Of a DNA stretch of 64,000 nucleotides, positions 35,625 through 44,327 are shown one piece after another (position 1 is the first letter of the stretch; each line of letters starts with the position of its first letter). Source of the DNA: Promicromonospora sp. AC04 (lineage in GTDB: Bacteria; Actinomycetota; Actinomycetes; Actinomycetales; Cellulomonadaceae); NCBI RefSeq assembly GCF_003058225.1, contig NZ_QBUG01000011.1, forward strand, positions 62,001-126,000, given 5' to 3'. The translations under genes and the position numbers were made by a program. The notes below the pieces were generated by a model, which saw nothing but the letters and a program-made list of their open reading frames with translations, was not told the DNA's origin and ran no database searches.

Positions 35625-36391
35625 CGCTCGAACGCCCCTCGGTAGCCCTCGCCGTTGAAGAAGTCGCCGGTGTCGTAGCGCAGCAGCGTCGGCGTCTCGC
35701 GCTCCCGATCGGGCCGGGCCCATTCGATGCCGTTGGCGATCACGTGGTTCACGTCCCGGTTGTGGTAGACCGGAAAGTCCTGGTCGCCGGGGCTGAAGTA
35801 GAAGATGCGGCCGAACCCGCGGCGGTAGGTCATGCCGCTGCGGAAGACCTCGCCGCCGCTGAAGCCGCTGATGAAGACCAGGTCGTCGGGGGTCGGCACG
35901 TCGAAGTACTCGCCGTACATCTCCTGCTCGGGGATGACTATCGGGTTGGGGATGCCGCGGGCGATGGGGTGCTGCGGGTTGACGGTCCACACCAGCTCGC
36001 GGTCGTGCTCGCTGCGCCAGCGCAGCGAGCAGGTGGTGCCCATGAGCTTCACGAAGATCTTGGACCAGTGTCCGGAGTGGAGCACGACGAGGCCCATGCC
36101 GGCGAGGACATGGCGGTGGACGCGCTCGACCACTTCGTCGGCGACGTCGCCGTGAGCAGCGTGTCCCCACCAGACGAGCACGTCGGTCTCGTCCAGCACG
36201 TCGGAGGTCAGCCCGTGCTCGGGCTCGTCGAGGGTGGTGGTGGCGATGCGGGCCTTGTCCCCGAGCCACTCGCCGACGCCCTTGGCGATCGCGCCGTGCA
36301 TGCCGTCCGGGTAGCGCTCGGCGACAGACGGCTCGACCTGCTCGTGCCGGTTCTCGCCCCACACGAGGACCCGGAGCGATTCACTTGGCAT
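35621..36391 (-). CDS. ThuA-domain protein
   Basis: 256 residues, a single ThuA domain (glutamine amidotransferase-like fold). Hallmarks are [14 protein letters not shown] at the start, [27 protein letters not shown] and [18 protein letters not shown] near the end. ThuA of rhizobia takes part in trehalose catabolism, but the chemistry of most members is unclear. The ATG has an AGGAGG site 8 nt upstream. It is the first gene of the two-gene unit with the Gfo/Idh/MocA oxidoreductase. A second, fused ThuA domain occurs in the giant oxidase protein of this window. Confidence 0.92.
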   Translation of the reverse strand: MPSESLRVLVWGENRHEQVEPSVAERYPDGMHGAIAKGVGEWLGDKARIATTTLDEPEHGLTSDVLDETDVLVWWGHAAHGDVADEVVERVHRHVLAGMGLVVLHSGHWSKIFVKLMGTTCSLRWRSEHDRELVWTVNPQHPIARGIPNPIVIPEQEMYGEYFDVPTPDDLVFISGFSGGEVFRSGMTYRRGFGRIFYFSPGDQDFPVYHNRDVNHVIANGIEWARPDRERETPTLLRYDTGDFFNGEGYRGAFER

Positions 36392-36511
36392 ATCTGCTTC
36401 CTCCTGTTTCCGACCCCTGATCAGGTTCCGGGGTGGTCTGGCGAGCCTGCTCGGTGTCCTTGTGGCTGGTCATGCTACGTCGTCGGACCGGGGCTCTCGG
36501 TGTGGCCCCTG

Positions 36512-36540
36512 TGGACACCCCGCCCGGACCCGGCTAACGT
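36512..36540 (+). promoter_or_regulatory. Promoter of the Trp leader
   Basis: TGGACA and TAACGT are separated by 17 bp, and the -10 box ends 7 bp before the leader-peptide ATG. Transcription would thus start at or next to the ATG, giving a leaderless leader peptide. Confidence 0.65.
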
Positions 36541-36547
36541 TCCGGCC

Positions 36548-36592
36548 ATGACGTCGCACCTGATCTGCCTGGACTGGTGGCCCGCCGACTAG
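36548..36592 (+). CDS. trpL: Trp leader peptide (attenuator peptide), 14 residues
   Basis: MTSHLICLDWWPAD ends in tandem Trp codons (36575-36580) shortly before a TAG stop. It is followed by alternative hairpins and then the anthranilate synthase gene, the classic layout for ribosome-mediated attenuation. When charged tRNA-Trp is scarce the ribosome stalls at the WW pair and prevents terminator formation. No ribosome site precedes the ATG, in keeping with leaderless initiation. Confidence 0.85.
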   Translation: MTSHLICLDWWPAD

Positions 36593-36659
36593 GCGGGCTC
36601 GCGACGCATCCACTCACACGTCCACGACCGCCTCGTTCCCGGGGCGGTCGTTTCGTGTT
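36580..36659 (+). promoter_or_regulatory. Trp attenuator: pause hairpin and terminator
   Basis: GCCCGCC-GACTA-GGCGGGC (36580-36598) forms a hairpin over the end of the leader peptide, directly at the second Trp codon. ACGACCGCC-N10-GGCGGTCGT (36624-36651) followed by TTCGTGTT forms the terminator. The antiterminator pairing between these two regions was not resolved by eye. Confidence 0.75.
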
Positions 36660-36709
36660 CCCACGAGGCTCTCGGTCCGGGGCGGGCACCCCGAACCGAG
36701 AGGCAACGC

Positions 36710-38740
36710 ATGTCCCACACCCCTCGCTCCGCCGCCACCCGGCATCCCCTCCTCGACCGGGTCCTGGCCTCCGACGGCTCGCTCCCCTTCGCTCTCCTGC
36801 GCCGCGAAGGCGGTACCGAGGTCGAGGTCCTGACCGGCGACGTGGTCGACGCCGACCTCCTGCACGACATCCCGCTCGACGGCGCGCCCGTGCTCGCCGT
36901 GGTCCCGTTCCGCCAGGCCGTCGAGCGCGGCTTCACCGTGCACGACGACGGCGCCCCGCTGCGCTGCATAGTCGTGCGCGAGTCGGAGCGGGTCTCGCTC
37001 TCCGCCGCCGTCGCCGCCCTCCCTCCCGAGCCCGTCGCCGCCGAACCGCTCGGCTTCGACATCCCCGACGAGGAGTACGCGGGCATCGTGCGCCGCGTGA
37101 TCGACGACGAGATCGGGCAGGGCGCCGGCGCCAACTTCGTCGTGATGCGCCGCTTCGAGGCCCGCACCTCCGCTGCGACCGTTCCCACGCTGACCTCGTG
37201 GTTCCGTGCCCTGCTCACGCACGAGGTCGGCTCGTACTGGACCTTCGCGGTGCACGCCCCGGCACCCGCGACAGGGACCGATCGACCGGCGTCCGAGGCG
37301 CTGTCCCTGGCGGGCGCCACCCCCGAGCGGCACCTGACCGTCCACGACGGCGTCGCCCGGATGAACCCGATCAGCGGCACCTACCGCCACCCGGCGTCGG
37401 GCCCCACGCGCGACGGCGTCCTCAAGTTCCTGCGCGACACCAAGGAGAACGAGGAGCTCTTCATGGTCGTCGACGAGGAGATGAAGATGATGAGCGCGCT
37501 CTGCCCCGACGGCGGCCGCATCGTCGGCCCGTACCTCAAGCAGATGGCCCGCCTCAGCCACACCGAGTACCTGCTGGAGGGCCGAACCACCCTCGACCCG
37601 CGCGAGGCGCTGCGCCTGACGATGTTCGCGCCCACCGTGACCGGGTCTCCCATGGAGAACGCCTGCACGGTCATCACCCGCCACGAGACGCGCCCACGCG
37701 GCTACTACTCGGGCTTCCTCGCCCTGTTCGAGCCCGACGACGCCCGCGACCCGGCCGAGCCCACGCCGTCCAGCCCCGCGGGCTACTCGCTCGACGCCCC
37801 GATCCTCATCCGCACTGCCTACCTGCACGACGGCGGCCGCGTGACCGTCCCGGCCGGAGCGACCCTCGTCCGTCACTCCGTCCCCGAGCACGAGGTCGCG
37901 GAGACGCGGGCCAAGGCGGCGGGGGTGCTCGCGTCGCTCGGGCTGGTGCCGCGCGGGGCCGGGCCCGACGCCGTCGTCGACCTGAACGCGCAGCCCGGCG
38001 TCGCCGAGGCGCTGACCGCCCGCAACAGCCAGCTCGCCGAGTTCTGGGTCCGTCCGCAGGAGGCAGCGCCTGCCGGACCGGCGGGCACGTCCACGACGCT
38101 GCTCGAACCCGCGGAGACCTCTGCACTGACCGGCCGGACCGTCCTCGTGGTCGACCACGAGGACCAGTTCACGACGATGCTCGCCCATCAGCTGCGCCAT
38201 CTCGGCATGCACGCCCGCGTGGTCCGGTGGGACGCCGTCGACGACGTGCTCGCGGACGACCTCGTCGTCCTCGGCCCGGGGCCGGGCGACCCACGCGACC
38301 AGGCCGACCCGCGCATCGCGGCCATCACCCGGCGGATCCACGAGCGGGTCGCCGCGGGCCGGCCGCTGCTCGCGGTCTGCCTCAGCCACCAGGTGCTCGC
38401 CGGGCTAGCCGGCTTCCCGATCCGCGCGCTGCCCGCACCGCGTCAGGGCGTGCGGCTCGACGCCGACGTATTCGGCACAACGGCCGCCGTCGGCTACTAC
38501 AACACCTTCGGCGCGCGGCTGACCACCATCGCCGCTGCCGCCGCCGACAACCCCGTCGCACGGCTCGCCCTGGAACCGTCCGTGGACACGGACGGCGTGC
38601 TCACGGCTCTGCGCGGCCCCGGTGTCGCCTCGGTCCAGGGCCACCTGGAATCGGTCCTCTCGGCCGACGGCATCACCGTCCTCGACGCCCTGACCCGCCA
38701 CGTCCTGGGCGCCCCGGCAGAACCGTCCCCGGCACGCTGA
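36710..38740 (+). CDS. Fused anthranilate synthase (TrpE-TrpG / PhzE-type)
   Basis: 676 residues. The chorismate-binding half (about 1-440) has the family core MNPISGTYRHP, DEEMKMMSALC and GSPMENACTVITRHE. The glutamine amidotransferase half (about 480-660) has LLAVCLSHQVLAG with the catalytic Cys and GHLESVLS with His and Glu, so ammonia can be made from glutamine. The fused layout is shared by actinobacterial anthranilate synthases and phenazine PhzE enzymes, and the NPISGTYR motif occurs in both, so anthranilate or ADIC could be the product. The Trp attenuator upstream favours tryptophan or anthranilate supply. No other trp gene is nearby. A GAGAGG site precedes the ATG. Confidence 0.9.
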   Translation: MSHTPRSAATRHPLLDRVLASDGSLPFALLRREGGTEVEVLTGDVVDADLLHDIPLDGAPVLAVVPFRQAVERGFTVHDDGAPLRCIVVRESERVSLSAAVAALPPEPVAAEPLGFDIPDEEYAGIVRRVIDDEIGQGAGANFVVMRRFEARTSAATVPTLTSWFRALLTHEVGSYWTFAVHAPAPATGTDRPASEALSLAGATPERHLTVHDGVARMNPISGTYRHPASGPTRDGVLKFLRDTKENEELFMVVDEEMKMMSALCPDGGRIVGPYLKQMARLSHTEYLLEGRTTLDPREALRLTMFAPTVTGSPMENACTVITRHETRPRGYYSGFLALFEPDDARDPAEPTPSSPAGYSLDAPILIRTAYLHDGGRVTVPAGATLVRHSVPEHEVAETRAKAAGVLASLGLVPRGAGPDAVVDLNAQPGVAEALTARNSQLAEFWVRPQEAAPAGPAGTSTTLLEPAETSALTGRTVLVVDHEDQFTTMLAHQLRHLGMHARVVRWDAVDDVLADDLVVLGPGPGDPRDQADPRIAAITRRIHERVAAGRPLLAVCLSHQVLAGLAGFPIRALPAPRQGVRLDADVFGTTAAVGYYNTFGARLTTIAAAAADNPVARLALEPSVDTDGVLTALRGPGVASVQGHLESVLSADGITVLDALTRHVLGAPAEPSPAR

Positions 38741-38749
38741 ACGCACCGC

Positions 38750-38789
38750 GCCGGGTCGGCGCACGATCCCGATCGTGCGCCGACCCGGC
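38750..38789. terminator. Long hairpin between convergent genes
   Basis: A perfect 19-bp inverted repeat (GCCGGGTCGGCGCACGATC and its complement) separated by CC lies between the anthranilate synthase and the convergent helicase gene. Confidence 0.82.
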
Positions 38790-38848
38790 ACGGCCTGCCC
38801 TGCCCTGCCCGGCGGCAGATCGTCATCGCGCGGCGACGGTCCGGCGGC

Positions 38849-41011
38849 TCAGCCGATGCCTTCGGCGGCGAGCGCGTCGGTGAGCAGCGCGACCAGGGCT
38901 TCGAGCTGGACGTCCGTGGATGATGCGACGTCGTCGTCACCCGCCCCGTCCAGTGCCTTGGCGGCGAGCCCGGCCTTGCTGTCGATCAGCTCGGCGATCG
39001 TGGAGTCGATGGTCTGGGCGGCGATGATCCGCCAGGCGGTGACGGGTTCGGCCTGGCCGATCCGGTGGATCCGGTCGATGGCCTGGGTCTGCTCGGCGTA
39101 GGTCCAGGACAGCTCGGCCAGCACCAGGTTGGAGGCCACCTGAAGGTTCAGCCCCACCCCGGCGGCAGTCAGGGAGCACACCACGATCTGCACGTCGGGG
39201 TCGCCCGTGAACGCGGCGATGTTCTTCTCGCGTGCCCTGGGCGTCTGGTCGCCGCGGATCGAGGCGTAGCCGATGCCGCGGTCGGCGAAGGTCTTCTCGG
39301 CCTGGTCCATCACGTCGACGTGCTTGGCGAAGAACACCACCTTGCCGACGTTGCGGGCCAGCTGCGCGGCGTAGTCGGCGGCCAGCCCGGCCTTGGCCTG
39401 GCCGATCCGGCGGACCATGGTGAACACGTTCTCGCCCTTGGCCTTCGAGCTCGAGTCCTTCAGCTCGGCCGCCGCCACCCGGCGGGCGAGCTCGAGGTCG
39501 ACGCCGTCCACGACGACGTCGTCCACGACGGAGCTCTCCGCGCGCGCCGCCACGGCGGACCGGTAGCGATCGACCAGACGGCTGGCGAGCGCTTCCTCGG
39601 CGGCCCGGATCGAGCGGCCCGCAGCGCCGTCGAGCTCGACCGGCATGTCCGCCACGCGGCGGGCGGGGATGTCGGCGACCACGTCGGCCTTGCGGCGGCG
39701 CACGATGCCCATGTCGATCACGCTCGTCCTGGCGGCCGCGTAGAACCCCAGGTCGGCCGGGGTCAGCCCGGCGTCCTCGAGGGCGGTCATCAGGGGCCCG
39801 AGCGGCTTGGCGTCGTCGATCCAGCCGAGGAACTGCCAGATCGCCCGGAAGTCCTCGATGTCGTTGATCAGCGGGGTGCCGGTCAGGGCCATCAGGAGGG
39901 GCCGGCCGGCCCGGGCGCGGATGCGCTCGGAGAGGGCGAGCACGTGCTGGGAGCGCTGCGAGCCCTTGTTCTTGATGAAGTGCGCCTCGTCGACGACCAT
40001 GCCGCGGAAGCCGAGGTCGCCGAGCCAGCCGACGTGCCGGTCCAGGATCTCGTAGTTCACGATCACGACGTCCGCGAACCCGTCGATCCGGTCGCCGTCG
40101 CCGTGGACCACCGTCGGCGTACGCCGCGGCGTCCACATCTCGACCTCGTGCGCCCAGTTCGTCTTCACCACGTTGGGCGCTACGACCAGCAGCGGGTAGG
40201 CGTCGGCCGCCTGGGCGGCGAGCAGCGCCTGGGCGGTCTTGCCGAGCCCGGGCTCGTCGGCGAGCAGAAAGGTGCGATGCCCGCGGGCCGTGGCCTCGAC
40301 GACCTGGGCCTGGTGCGGCATCAGCTTCCGGCCGTGGGGAGCGGACACCGAGCGGGGCTCGGGCAGCGGCATGCAGGCGGGTGCGCCGGCGTCGGCGTAC
40401 TCGAAGGACCGGAAGAGCGGCTCCAGCAGCTCCCAGCCCGCCAGTCGGCGGGCGCGCGGAGCCAGGCGCTCGGCCGCGGCCTCGAAGTCCGGGGCGAGGA
40501 ACGGGTTCGCGAGCTGGCGGGAGATCACCGAGCGGGGCACCACCCGCTTCTCGGCACCGGGCACCGGCGCGGCCGGCGGGGGCGGCGGGGGCTCCTCGGG
40601 CGGCTCCAGCCCGCCGGCGCGCATCAGGTTCGCCTTGTAGGCGCGCGCCGCGTCGGAGACCCGGGCGTCCTCGGCGAGCAGCCCGAGCAGCGAGGTGTCC
40701 CGGGCAGCGATCCTCGCCAGCAGCGTCGCCACGCCGTCGAGCCGCTTGAGCTGCTTGGCCCGCTGGGGCTCGGTCAGGGCGCCGTCGGCCCTCACCCGGG
40801 CCCGCTCCTCGCGCATGAGCAGCGCGACGACCTGGAACTTCGTGCGCACCGCCTGGCGCGTCGGCGGTCGCCGCACGGCGCCGTCGACCTCGCGGGTCAC
40901 CTCCGCGAGCACCGGGATGATCCCTTGCTCGGCGGGCCGCGGGGCACGGCGGCGCTGGGCGCCGGACCCGGTCCGCGCCTGACCGGACCGGCGTTGGCCC
41001 TGTCGTGCCAC
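38849..41011 (-). CDS. SNF2-family DEAD/DEAH helicase
   Basis: 720 residues from a GTG with GAAGGAGG just upstream; an open frame extends further but lacks signals. Basic N-terminal region and linker rich in Pro (PPEEPPPPPPAA near 180), then the SNF2 core: ADEPGLGKTAQALLAAQ (Walker A), VDEAHFIKNKG (DEAH), ALTGTPLIND, and the C-terminal helicase lobe with FAKHVDVMDQAEK, SLTAAGVGLNLQ and QAIDRIHRIGQ. This arrangement resembles SMARCAL1/RapA-type remodellers; in bacteria such proteins act on stalled polymerases or in phage defence. No partner gene is beside it. Confidence 0.9.
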   Translation of the reverse strand: MARQGQRRSGQARTGSGAQRRRAPRPAEQGIIPVLAEVTREVDGAVRRPPTRQAVRTKFQVVALLMREERARVRADGALTEPQRAKQLKRLDGVATLLARIAARDTSLLGLLAEDARVSDAARAYKANLMRAGGLEPPEEPPPPPPAAPVPGAEKRVVPRSVISRQLANPFLAPDFEAAAERLAPRARRLAGWELLEPLFRSFEYADAGAPACMPLPEPRSVSAPHGRKLMPHQAQVVEATARGHRTFLLADEPGLGKTAQALLAAQAADAYPLLVVAPNVVKTNWAHEVEMWTPRRTPTVVHGDGDRIDGFADVVIVNYEILDRHVGWLGDLGFRGMVVDEAHFIKNKGSQRSQHVLALSERIRARAGRPLLMALTGTPLINDIEDFRAIWQFLGWIDDAKPLGPLMTALEDAGLTPADLGFYAAARTSVIDMGIVRRRKADVVADIPARRVADMPVELDGAAGRSIRAAEEALASRLVDRYRSAVAARAESSVVDDVVVDGVDLELARRVAAAELKDSSSKAKGENVFTMVRRIGQAKAGLAADYAAQLARNVGKVVFFAKHVDVMDQAEKTFADRGIGYASIRGDQTPRAREKNIAAFTGDPDVQIVVCSLTAAGVGLNLQVASNLVLAELSWTYAEQTQAIDRIHRIGQAEPVTAWRIIAAQTIDSTIAELIDSKAGLAAKALDGAGDDDVASSTDVQLEALVALLTDALAAEGIG

Positions 41012-41345
41012 ATCTCCTCCTTCGCCTGCATCCGTACCGCGACAGCGGCGCTGTGCGCCGTGCCACGCCCGGGCGCCGAGGCCCGGTCGGACGTCGGACA
41101 GCCGGCCCGTGCGGCAGGTAGCCCGGACCAGGGCGCTCCGATCGGCAGCCGGTCCGGCCGGCCGCCGGGTCACCGCGCAGCATCCCTGCCTGCACCGCCC
41201 GCGAGCCCGTGCTCACGCCGATAGTGACATGCTGCCGGGCGCCTCCGTGAATCACAGCGGCGCGCGGTCAGAGCCCCGCCTGACCGCCGGAGAACCTGAA
41301 GTCTACCGCCGGAAACTCTGTTCTCGGCCGGCCTCGATTCTCTGG
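41012..41345. other. Intergenic region upstream of helicase gene
   Basis: 334 bp between the helicase start and the end of the EEP gene, both on the minus strand. It should hold the helicase promoter, but I see no convincing -35/-10 pair, long repeat or RNA gene. Confidence 0.4.
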
Positions 41346-42314
41346 CTACCCGGACACGAACTCCAGCCACAGGGGGTAGTGGTCGCTGATCCGCCAGGAG
41401 GCCTGGGACTTGGTCAGGTCGCGCAGCGCGTGGGGGATGAAGTCGAAGTTGCCGCCGCGTCGGGTGTAGGTCAGTCCGTCCAGGAGTGAGGGGATGTCGG
41501 GCTGTGTGGGGTCGCTGAACCAGGCGATCTGGTCGTACTGGTGATGGTCCTTGTCGTCGTCGAAGATCGTGCGGGGGACGTCGTTGAGCTCGGCAGGCGG
41601 CCACAGCCCGGTGGAGAGGAACGCGTCGAAAAGCGGGTCGTCGATGCGGTCGAGGTTGAAGTCGCCCAGGACCAGGAGGTTGCGGTTCCAGTCGTCGGGC
41701 CGGTCGGCCCATCCCCGCATCCACGTGGCGAACGCGGTCAGCTCACCGATCCGGTCGGCGGGCTTCTTGCCCCACAGCACGTGCACGGTGGTCAGGATGA
41801 ACTTGGTGGAGCCTCGCACGAAGCCGGCAGCGTAGGGGGTGCGGGCGAACTGGTCGACCTTGCCGCTCGCCCCTGCGGGAAGGACGAGCTCCCCCACCAG
41901 GCCGGATGGCTGGACGCGTTCGGCGTCGTACACGTACGCAAGGCGTTCGCCGTTGCCCGGACCGCCCTCGGTGACATCGGAAGCGATGACCTTGTAGCGC
42001 GGGCCGAGCAGGTGCAGCAGGGCGAACAGGGCAGTGGTGTTGCGCCGGCTCTCCTGGACGGCGGTCACGTCGAACCGCTGGACGACCTCGGCGATGCAGG
42101 CCAGCGCGTGCCAGTCACGCTTGGGGCTGTCCTTCTCCGTCGACTGCCATTTGTGGGTGAGGTCGCCGAACGCGCGCAGGTTCCACGTCCCGATCAACAG
42201 GTTCTTCTTCGTCTTGGCTGGAATCTGCGCGGCGAGGGCAGCACGCACCCGCTCGACGTCGTCGGTGACCGGACCGGGGACCGGACCGGGCGGCGGGGCG
42301 GTGGTCGTGGTCAT
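41346..42314 (-). CDS. Endonuclease/exonuclease/phosphatase (EEP)-family protein
   Basis: 322 residues. The EEP active site is visible in order: LIGTWNLRAFGD (Asn), TAVQESR (Glu), LGDFNLDRIDD (Asp and Asn) and ISDHYPLWLEF (Asp-His) at the very C-terminus. The family covers DNases, sphingomyelinases and inositol phosphatases; the lack of a signal peptide and the QESRRNTTALF context do not pick one. It is an independent gene downstream of the GNAT gene, on the same strand but 187 bp apart. Confidence 0.88.
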   Translation of the reverse strand: MTTTTAPPPGPVPGPVTDDVERVRAALAAQIPAKTKKNLLIGTWNLRAFGDLTHKWQSTEKDSPKRDWHALACIAEVVQRFDVTAVQESRRNTTALFALLHLLGPRYKVIASDVTEGGPGNGERLAYVYDAERVQPSGLVGELVLPAGASGKVDQFARTPYAAGFVRGSTKFILTTVHVLWGKKPADRIGELTAFATWMRGWADRPDDWNRNLLVLGDFNLDRIDDPLFDAFLSTGLWPPAELNDVPRTIFDDDKDHHQYDQIAWFSDPTQPDIPSLLDGLTYTRRGGNFDFIPHALRDLTKSQASWRISDHYPLWLEFVSG

Positions 42315-42501
42315 GTCCGACTCCTCCGACAGCTGGGAACTCCCGATACCCGGAGAGAGGCCTGCCGTGACGGCCGGATACCGCCACAGCCAGAACCCAG
42401 GGAAGGTTCACCCTGTCAACGGCCTGATCCCGTCGATGCCGGAGGAGAGGAGCAGGACCGCCATCGGCCGGTTCGGTCTCGTGGTGGGAGGAGCCTCATG
42501 C

Positions 42502-43026
42502 TCAACGGGACGCCGTCAGGTCACGCTGCATCAACCGGGTGTCGACCCATCGCCCGTGCTTGAAACCGACCGCGTGCAGCCGGCCGGCGTCGACGAAGCC
42601 GAGACTTTGATGCAGCCGGGCGGACGCCGGGCTGCCGGTGTCGGCGATCACCGCGATCATCTGCCGGCATCCGGCCGCCGCCGCCCGGTCGATCAGCTCC
42701 GCGAGCAGCGCGGCGCCGATACCGCGCCCCGTCGCGCCCGGCGCGAGATACACAGTGTTCTCGACCGTGTACCGGTACGCGGACTTGGGGCGCCACGGCG
42801 CGACGTAAGCGAGGCCGACCACCTCCCCATCGGTCTCGGCGACCAGAAACGGGAGGCCGTGCGCGGTCAGCTCGGCATACCGCTGGGCCCACTCCTCGGC
42901 GGTCGGCGGGACCTCGTTGAAGGTCGCGACGGTGTGCTCGACGTAGTGCGCCATGATCGCCGTCACCGCGACGAGGTCGGAGGAGTCCGGCACTGCCGGA
43001 CGGATGATCGGTGGGAGTGCGGACAC
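42502..43026 (-). CDS. GNAT N-acetyltransferase (phosphinothricin acetyltransferase-like)
   Basis: 174 residues from a GTG start. GNAT motifs are present: FLVAETDGEVVGLAYV (motif D/C), YTVENTVYLAPGATGRGIGAALLAELI with the acetyl-CoA loop GRGIGA, and ASARLHQSLGFVDAGRLHAVGFKHGRWVDTRLMQRDL. The VENTVY and the late GFKHGRW segments are typical of the PAT/Bar group, which acetylate phosphinothricin or related amines such as methionine sulfone. Native substrate unknown. It is divergent from an XRE-cupin regulator with a perfect inverted repeat between them, which probably controls both. Confidence 0.9.
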   Translation of the reverse strand: MSALPPIIRPAVPDSSDLVAVTAIMAHYVEHTVATFNEVPPTAEEWAQRYAELTAHGLPFLVAETDGEVVGLAYVAPWRPKSAYRYTVENTVYLAPGATGRGIGAALLAELIDRAAAAGCRQMIAVIADTGSPASARLHQSLGFVDAGRLHAVGFKHGRWVDTRLMQRDLTASR

Positions 43027-43035
43027 GTCAGCTCG

Positions 43036-43074
43036 ATTCCGCTATAGTAAACACACCTGCTATTATAGCGGAAT
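43036..43074. promoter_or_regulatory. 11-bp inverted repeat, probable operator of the GNAT/XRE pair
   Basis: ATTCCGCTATA (43036-43046) and its exact complement (43064-43074) flank a 17-bp spacer. The right arm ends in the AT of the XRE start codon. On each strand a -10-like box (TATTAT at 43061-43066 for XRE, TACTAT on the minus strand at 43049-43044) lies in or beside an arm, so a bound regulator would block both promoters. Confidence 0.78.
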
Positions 43075-43642
43075 GTTTGACCTCGCGAAGCTGGGTACTC
43101 ATGTCCAGGGCCTGCGCCACGACCGCGGCATGACCCTGGCCGAGCTGGCCTCCGCGGCGGAGGTGAGCGTGAGCATGCTGTCCTCGGTCGAGCGCGGGCA
43201 GAAGGCCCCCACAGTCGTGATGCTGTCCCGCATCGCCGACGGGCTAGGCGTCGGCCTGGCCGAGCTGATCGCCGATACCGAACCCCGCCGCGTGATCGTC
43301 CGCCGTGCCGCGGACCAGGACGCGGTCGTGGAGCCCGGCGGCTGGCGCCGGACCATCGTCACCCCGGTAGTGCCCGGCGTGAACTTCGAGTGGATCCGGA
43401 CCACCCTGCCGGGCGGCTGCGACGCCGGCGAGTTTCCCGCCTACGCGCCGGGCTCGCACGAGTTCGTGGTCGTCGAGACCGGGACCCTCCGGCTCTCCGT
43501 CGCCGATCAGGTCACGGAACTCTCGGCCGGGGACTCCGTCTACTTCGCCGCCGACGTTCCGCACGCCTACGCCAATCCGGGCGACGACGAGTGCGCCTAC
43601 TACGTCGCCGCACTCATCATGCGTCCCCGCGGTCCACGGTGA
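43073..43642 (+). CDS. XRE-family regulator with C-terminal cupin domain
   Basis: 189 residues. The HTH is at residues 8-62 (HVQGLRHDRGMTLAELASAA, VSVSMLSSVERGQKAPT). A cupin domain follows (about 110-185: FPAYAPGSHEFVVVETGTLRL, AGDSVYFAADVPHAYANPG). Such HTH-cupin proteins sense small ligands and often repress a divergent gene, here the GNAT acetyltransferase. The ATG has no ribosome site, and TATTAT ends 6 bp before it, so the mRNA is probably leaderless. Confidence 0.92.
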   Translation: MFDLAKLGTHVQGLRHDRGMTLAELASAAEVSVSMLSSVERGQKAPTVVMLSRIADGLGVGLAELIADTEPRRVIVRRAADQDAVVEPGGWRRTIVTPVVPGVNFEWIRTTLPGGCDAGEFPAYAPGSHEFVVVETGTLRLSVADQVTELSAGDSVYFAADVPHAYANPGDDECAYYVAALIMRPRGPR

Positions 43643-43678
43643 TCACCATCCCGTGGGCCGCGCCTCCGCACGGGCGCG

Positions 43679-44164
43679 TCAGGGACCGAACGTCTCCAGC
43701 AGGACGGACCGCTCCGCCTCGGTGAGGTTGGTCGCGATCAGCTTGCCGCGCATGCCGTGGAACCGCTCGCCGACCCGGTCGAGGTCCCCGTCCTGGGTCA
43801 CGGCGAACAGCGCGGACGTGCCGACGGTCACCTGCTCCCGGATCGTCTCGAGCTGCGTCCGGTCGATGCCGACGGCCTCGGTGTGCCTGGCCAGCGCACC
43901 GATCGCCGCGCCGGCAGCGGCGCCGATGATCGGCACGAAGAACAGGGTGCCGAGCAGCAGCCCCCAGAACGCGCCCAGTCCGGTGCCGCGCCACTCGCTG
44001 TCGTGCGCCTGCTTGGTCGTCGGGTTGTCCTGCCCGACGGGCCAGGACACCACGGCGTGGTCGACCACGGTGATCAGCCCCTCCGAGGCCGCCTGCTTGA
44101 GGTTCTCAGCAGCCGCTTCGGCGCCCCCGGGATCGTCGAACTTCCAGACGGTGAACGCGGTCAT
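43679..44164 (-). CDS. DUF1269-family membrane protein
   Basis: 161 residues from the MTAFTVWKFDDPGGAE start, the form usual in this family; two other Met codons lie just upstream (44173 and 44230) and GAGAGG is at 44176, so the start is uncertain. A central pair of Gly/Ala-rich membrane segments (FWGLLLGTLFFVPIIGAAAGAAIGAL) is flanked by cytosolic parts. The C-terminus repeats DLDRVGERF and TEAERSVLLETF. Function unknown; related proteins respond to general stress in actinobacteria. Confidence 0.82.
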   Translation of the reverse strand: MTAFTVWKFDDPGGAEAAAENLKQAASEGLITVVDHAVVSWPVGQDNPTTKQAHDSEWRGTGLGAFWGLLLGTLFFVPIIGAAAGAAIGALARHTEAVGIDRTQLETIREQVTVGTSALFAVTQDGDLDRVGERFHGMRGKLIATNLTEAERSVLLETFGP

Positions 44165-44327
44165 GGTGATCATCAGCCTCTCGGGACGGTCAAGCCCCCC
44201 ATCAACCGATCGTCCCACCCGGGTCCCCACCCCGCACCCTGATCAACGGTCCCAAGCCGGACTCACCTCACGAGTGCCTCCGAGACCGCGCCCGCCGGCG
44301 TCGGCGAGCCTCGGTCTTGCCGAGGGT

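Noticed and set aside
36710-38740. A phenazine biosynthesis locus
   Set aside because: The PhzE-like layout is also that of actinobacterial anthranilate synthases, the upstream element is a Trp attenuator, and no other phz gene is present.
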